Assembly (NCBI RefSeq): GCF_000213175.1
Contig: NW_009799101.1
Location: forward strand, 1,851,631-1,915,630
DNA length: 64,000 nucleotides
Reading direction: 5' to 3'
DNA from: Neurospora tetrasperma FGSC 2508
Lineage: Eukaryota; Ascomycota; Sordariomycetes; Sordariales; Sordariaceae
Shown here: one piece after another, positions 60,043 to 64,000 of the stretch
Layout of the letters: every line of letters begins with the position of its first letter
How positions within the stretch are numbered: the stretch's first letter is position 1
Position numbers and translations under genes: made by a program
The notes under the pieces: model-generated
The model's input: the letters and a program-made list of their open reading frames with translations, nothing else
The model's database searches: none
What the model was told of the DNA's origin: nothing

Positions 60043-60124
60043 CGACGTGGGCCTGATTCGAACAGACGCTCCCGAAGGAACAAGATTTCTAGTCTTGCGC
60101 ATTAGACCACTCTGCCACCACGCC
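60043..60124 (-). tRNA. tRNA-Ser (anticodon AGA)
   Basis: An 82-base cloverleaf on the minus strand. The acceptor stem pairs GGCGTGG with CCACGTC (one G-U), followed by discriminator G. The anticodon arm is CAAGA-CTAGAAA-TCTTG with anticodon AGA. The long variable arm (TTCCTTCGGGAGC) is typical of serine tRNAs. The T arm is GTCTG-TTCGAAT-CAGGC. There is no intron and CCA is not encoded, as usual in nuclear genes. Confidence 0.95.
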
Positions 60125-60635
60125 AATTATTGTTTGAACAGATTGGATGTTGTGTCTACATAGCCCCGTACGGTGTGCAACACATTGACCGAGACCATCG
60201 GACGAAAAGACAAGTGGGTGGTGTTATAAAGTGACCGCATTTGGATGTGAGATATTGCAAATCTGTTTTTGCTCGCTTGTCCGCGCAAGGCAGAACCGCT
60301 TAGACAGCTTCGATAACCGGAATAATTTGATGCATGGCCAATGATCGAAACAAACGTCCAGAGAAAATTCCTTGAACGCTTCCCATTTCCTTCCACTCAT
60401 CACTTCATGCTACCTACTTCATCCATACTTCTTCCCACCAACCGCTGAAACGTCCCAAAAACCCAGGTAGATGCAGTAGAAAAAAATAATGAGACAAGAG
60501 AAGAGAACGAGAAAAAAGCACCATATGAATGAAAAAGAATCAGAAACAAAATGGGAATCGAAAGCCACAAAATAACAAAAAAACAGAGAATCCATCCAAA
60601 TCAAGCGTAACCATGCCGTATCCCAATCCTTACAC
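60125..60635. other. Intergenic region between tRNA-Ser and ASE1
   Basis: About 510 bp holding the tRNA upstream flank and the ASE1 3' region, A-rich at 60480-60600. Nothing else is seen. Confidence 0.55.
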
Positions 60636-63156
60636 TCAGTGATAATGAGAATACCCATCCTCATCAGCCCATTCGTTTTGCCCGCCCATAATCCTATCCC
60701 CATCAGCATCCACCAAGGCGACACGGCCTGCATGCGCTGGTGGTTGCAGTCCGCTCTGCTTCATTGCTCGTAATTGCGCCGCTTGCTGAAGCTGGCTAAA
60801 CCCAAGTTGTGACTGGCTATGTTGGCTAGCATGCGACTGAGGCCGTGAATCATCCGGCGTCGACCGTCTAAAGCCTCCCAGACTGCGAGCCCCCCGCACC
60901 TTATGCAGGTACAGATTTCCAGCCTCTTCCTCAAGATCTGAACCGTCCTCATACGTCTGCCAGTTCTCTGACTCCGACACCGCCGAGCCTGCAGATTCAC
61001 GGTCGGAAACTTGGCGCACAGGAGGAGGTGGTGCTTGAGGCAAATGCTTGAACGATGACTGTGATGCAGTATAGGAAGTCAAAGAAGAATGGGAAGTGCG
61101 AGATGTGTGCGAAGAGATCGAGTTGGAATGACCAGGCCGAGTGGAGGACCTGGAGGAGCCCCTATCATCGTACATATCTTCCGCCTCAACTTCCCGAATA
61201 AGGGTGATGCTCGACCTAAGATTAGCACCATTGTAAGGGTTGTTCGGCTTCTCGAGATCCGGAGGTGGTAGGAGGGAACGCATCTTGGGCGGCGGAGCTC
61301 TCAGTAATGGAGCGCCCCGGAGCGTTCCGGTCCCATCCACCCTCGATTCCGGCCGACCAGTGATACGGTCTACCGGGGCGCTGTTGATAAAAGTAAGGTT
61401 TGAAAGGGGTGCTCGAGCTGGAAGACGGGTCGGGCTACCGGACTTCCCATTTATAGTCGCGCTCCTTGTCGGGAGTGACGGAGTGCTAGCGCTTGGTGTC
61501 TTGGTAGGGCTTCTTGGTGGTTGTCCCCTCAATGCGTGGGCACTATCGGCACGGCTCAGAGTGGCGGCCCTTTCTCTGGGCTTGGCTGCCGAAGCAGATA
61601 CGCCGGGAGTCTTGGGTCTGCTCGTCCCAAGCCCGGTCTTGGGGTCTTCCTCCTCAACGGAATCGAGGAACCGTTCTCCATGAACCAGGAATGGCCGGCC
61701 ATATTCCCCCTCCCATTGTTCCAAAGCCTTGCGGAGATCCACCGTAACCTTGGGCAACTCCTTTGCAATGCGCTTCCTCATTTTCTCTTCCCGAAGGAGC
61801 TTGCCAGGATCGCGCCTCTCGCCCTTCTGGCCCTTCATCAACAAGCGTGAAGCATCCTGGCTTGAAGCTGCCAGTTCCTCGCGGTCAGCAACAAGGCTCT
61901 TGTACTTGTCAACAAGAGACAGCAACGGAGCTCTCTGCTCTTTCAAGGTCTCTAAACGAGCGATTTCGCGCTCGTGTGCCTCCAGCAGAGCATCGCTGTA
62001 GACGTCAGAGAAGGCTGGGGTGAACTCGAGCATCTCATCCTCAGAGTAGTACAGAGCATCCCACAGCCCTTGGAGCTTGACGCGAGCATCCTCAATGAAA
62101 ATGTGCATGTTCTGGCGCTTCAGCTCGTTCATGCGTCCCAGCTCATCTTCAAACTCGTGGATTTGTCGCAAGCCGCAGCCACGGTTGCTGTTAAGGAAGG
62201 CCTTGCGCACACTCTCGTCCACCCCAAGCTTTTCCCAGAGTTCTCCAACTGTCGCCCTGAGATTGGCCAGACGGTTTTCTCGGTTCTTCTTCTCGTCGGC
62301 CAGCTTGTCTTTCTTGGCTCGGAGTCGTTCAATGTCCACTTGGTGAAGACCCAACTGCTCTGGCGCATCCCGGTAGTACTTGACTATAGCACCATCCGTT
62401 TGCGCTTGTGGCGTCCCAAGCTCAGCCCACAGCTGGATAATATCTTCTGACACAGACTTAACGGCTGCGACCCTGCGAGTGTACTCCTCAAAGACTCTGG
62501 TGAACTCCTCATCCAGCTTCTGCACATATGAGTCGGTCAAATCAAAAGTTGTCGATACTGGCTGATCGGATCCGGTGGGTGGTAGTTCGAGCTTCACAAA
62601 GCCTGGTTCCAGGTGTAACGAATACGATTCAAGGGCTTGCGCCAATTCTGTCACAGTGTCAGTACAAGTCTGTGGTTTTTGTGGGAAGAGCTGGCGGAAA
62701 ACGTACTCTTGATCTCCTCGTACCGCTCTCTGTGCGCCCTGGCTACCTGACTGTGCTTTTCTTGGAGACTCTGGATACATTGGACGAGTGGGTATGTGAC
62801 CTTGAGTCCATCGTCTTCGAGTGACCGCCGGGCCTTCTTGGTGTCATCCATGGCCGCCTCCATTTGTCGGATTGTTGTGATTATCCCCTGGGCCTCTTCA
62901 ATCATCTCCTGCTTCTCGTTTGTCACTCGGCGCACCTGATTCTGCAGTGTCTCAGAGAGAGCTGCAAAAAGCTTGTATGAGAGCGGATTAGCCGATGCTC
63001 GCCGTGCCTTGTGCGCAATTGTCGCCTCTGCTTGTTTTTGCTCACCTCGGCTTCTCTATGCTCGCGATCATTGTGGGCAACACCGATCTCGTCAAATAGG
63101 CCATGCAACTGACCGACAATGGTGTTGACCTGTTGCGCCAGGTAGCTGGTATCCAT
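60636..63156 (-). CDS. ase1: Microtubule-bundling protein ASE1/MAP65
   Basis: ASE1 crosslinks antiparallel microtubules at the spindle midzone and is needed for anaphase spindle stability and cytokinesis. Three minus-strand exons, 63156-63046, 62971-62707 and 62647-60636, give 795 aa. Intron 1 (74 bp) has donor GTGAGC and acceptor CAAG; intron 2 (59 bp) has donor GTACGT and acceptor ACAG. Of three nearby AGs for intron 1, the one chosen is in phase and restores the conserved LFAALSETLQNQVRRV. Residues 1-440 are coiled coil; the central spectrin-like part contains FIEDARVKLQGLWDALYYSE and RAPLLSLVDKYKSLVADREE, the MAP65 microtubule-binding signature. Residues 440-795 are basic and Ser/Pro-rich, with RPKTPG and SPTKTPS that suggest Cdk sites. 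The minus-strand leader is pyrimidine-rich. Confidence 0.93.
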
Positions 63157-64000
63157 GTTGGGTAGACTGTTATTCTCTCGGATTTGGTAAAACGAGTGTG
63201 GGCGGTATGAGCAGTATGGTAAAGGTGACGGCGGTGAGGGTGTCGTCGTCTGGCGGGAGCGTCGTGTCGAACAGGACGTGGTCGCTAATTCAGGCGCGGG
63301 GCGTGCCGATAGGGTGATATTCGGCTGCAGCAAGAGGCCTAAAGTATGCGACTTATGACGTGCAGCTGGGACTTTGGGTGCTTCTGGGCTGCAGCTATGA
63401 GGTCTAAAACTACACGGCGGGCAGCTGGGTTTACACAAGTCGAGTCGACGGGAGATTCCACCGCAGCAGGCGGGTCGAAAGTATATCAATGCGATGCGCT
63501 CAAGTCAAGAGGCATACAGACATTCCATGCAGAGGGGAAGGAAGAGCAAGCGACGGTGGATGAGGTCGCAGGAAGAAGTAAGAAAAGAATGCGCACTGAA
63601 AGCGACGGTGGGTGAGGATGCGGTGATGAGAAAAGAAAGTTGGAGAAAAAGGGAGAGAAATGGCGGAAAGAAGGAAGTATAGTAGTGACAAGGTGGTGAA
63701 TAGTCCCAGGAACAATTGAGGAAACGACGGGTTGTGGCCGAAGCTTTTGACGGTTGTGAGATGGATGCACTTTTTCGCTCTGAATTCGGGTTCGACACTG
63801 CTGAGACTCTTGGGTACTTTTTAGGTACGTACGTAAGTACCTAGGTCGTGTACATACATAGCAGAGTACTAGCCTGTGTATTACCTACCTCTCTCTAGTC
63901 TCTACCTCTATTCGACAGGATCCGGGTCCAACCACCAACCACTCAGCCCACCTCACTGGCCTTTTTTTTTCTTTCTCAGTGTTTGCGACGGACAGAGAGG
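63157..64000. other. ASE1 promoter and 5' leader
   Basis: About 840 bp to the window edge. The plus strand at 63530-63680 is purine-rich, meaning a CT-rich leader for ASE1. Beyond it, GGTACGTACGTAAGTACCTAGG and CCTACCT words occur at 63820-63900. No other gene is supported. Confidence 0.5.

Overview
The window is nuclear DNA from a filamentous ascomycete, most likely a Sordariomycete of the Neurospora/Sordaria type. Genes have short GT-AG introns with fungal branch sites, the proteins match fungal housekeeping families, and a transposon block carries the signature of repeat-induced point mutation (RIP): CpA/TpG are almost lost while CpG is kept. An 883-base run of N shows that this is a draft assembly.

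Left half (1-33 kb): after a gene-free 3.6 kb come DOT1 (+), ATG16 (-), VPS16 (+), a DMA1-type FHA-RING ubiquitin ligase (-), the mitochondrial processing peptidase alpha subunit (+), a YML020W-like alpha/beta-hydrolase with a long polyglutamine tract (-), RRP5 (+) and a conserved fungal protein of unknown function (-). Exon joins were worked out by frame arithmetic and splice signals. ATG16 and VPS16 share a 570 bp divergent promoter, and both act on the autophagy-to-vacuole route.

Middle (33-54 kb): a 21 kb region without convincing host genes. At 40229-52319 lies a 12.1 kb nested transposon. The outer element is a PIF/Harbinger DNA transposon with matching terminal inverted repeats, a TTA target duplication and a degraded DDE transposase on the minus strand. 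A chromodomain-type Gypsy LTR retrotransposon (8463 bp, 454 bp LTRs, 5 bp target duplication) is inserted in it. The outer arms lost CpA on one strand only, whereas the Gypsy interior lost it on both. The outermost 100-200 bp of the Harbinger element are almost unmutated.

Right end (54-64 kb): a PEX11-family peroxisome gene (-), an IRS4-like EH-domain protein (-), tRNA-Ser(AGA) (-) and the microtubule bundler ASE1/MAP65 (-). No bacterial features, CRISPR arrays, rRNA genes or biosynthetic clusters are visible. The part least like a known system is the nested, strand-asymmetrically mutated transposon and the unrecognised open frame inside it.
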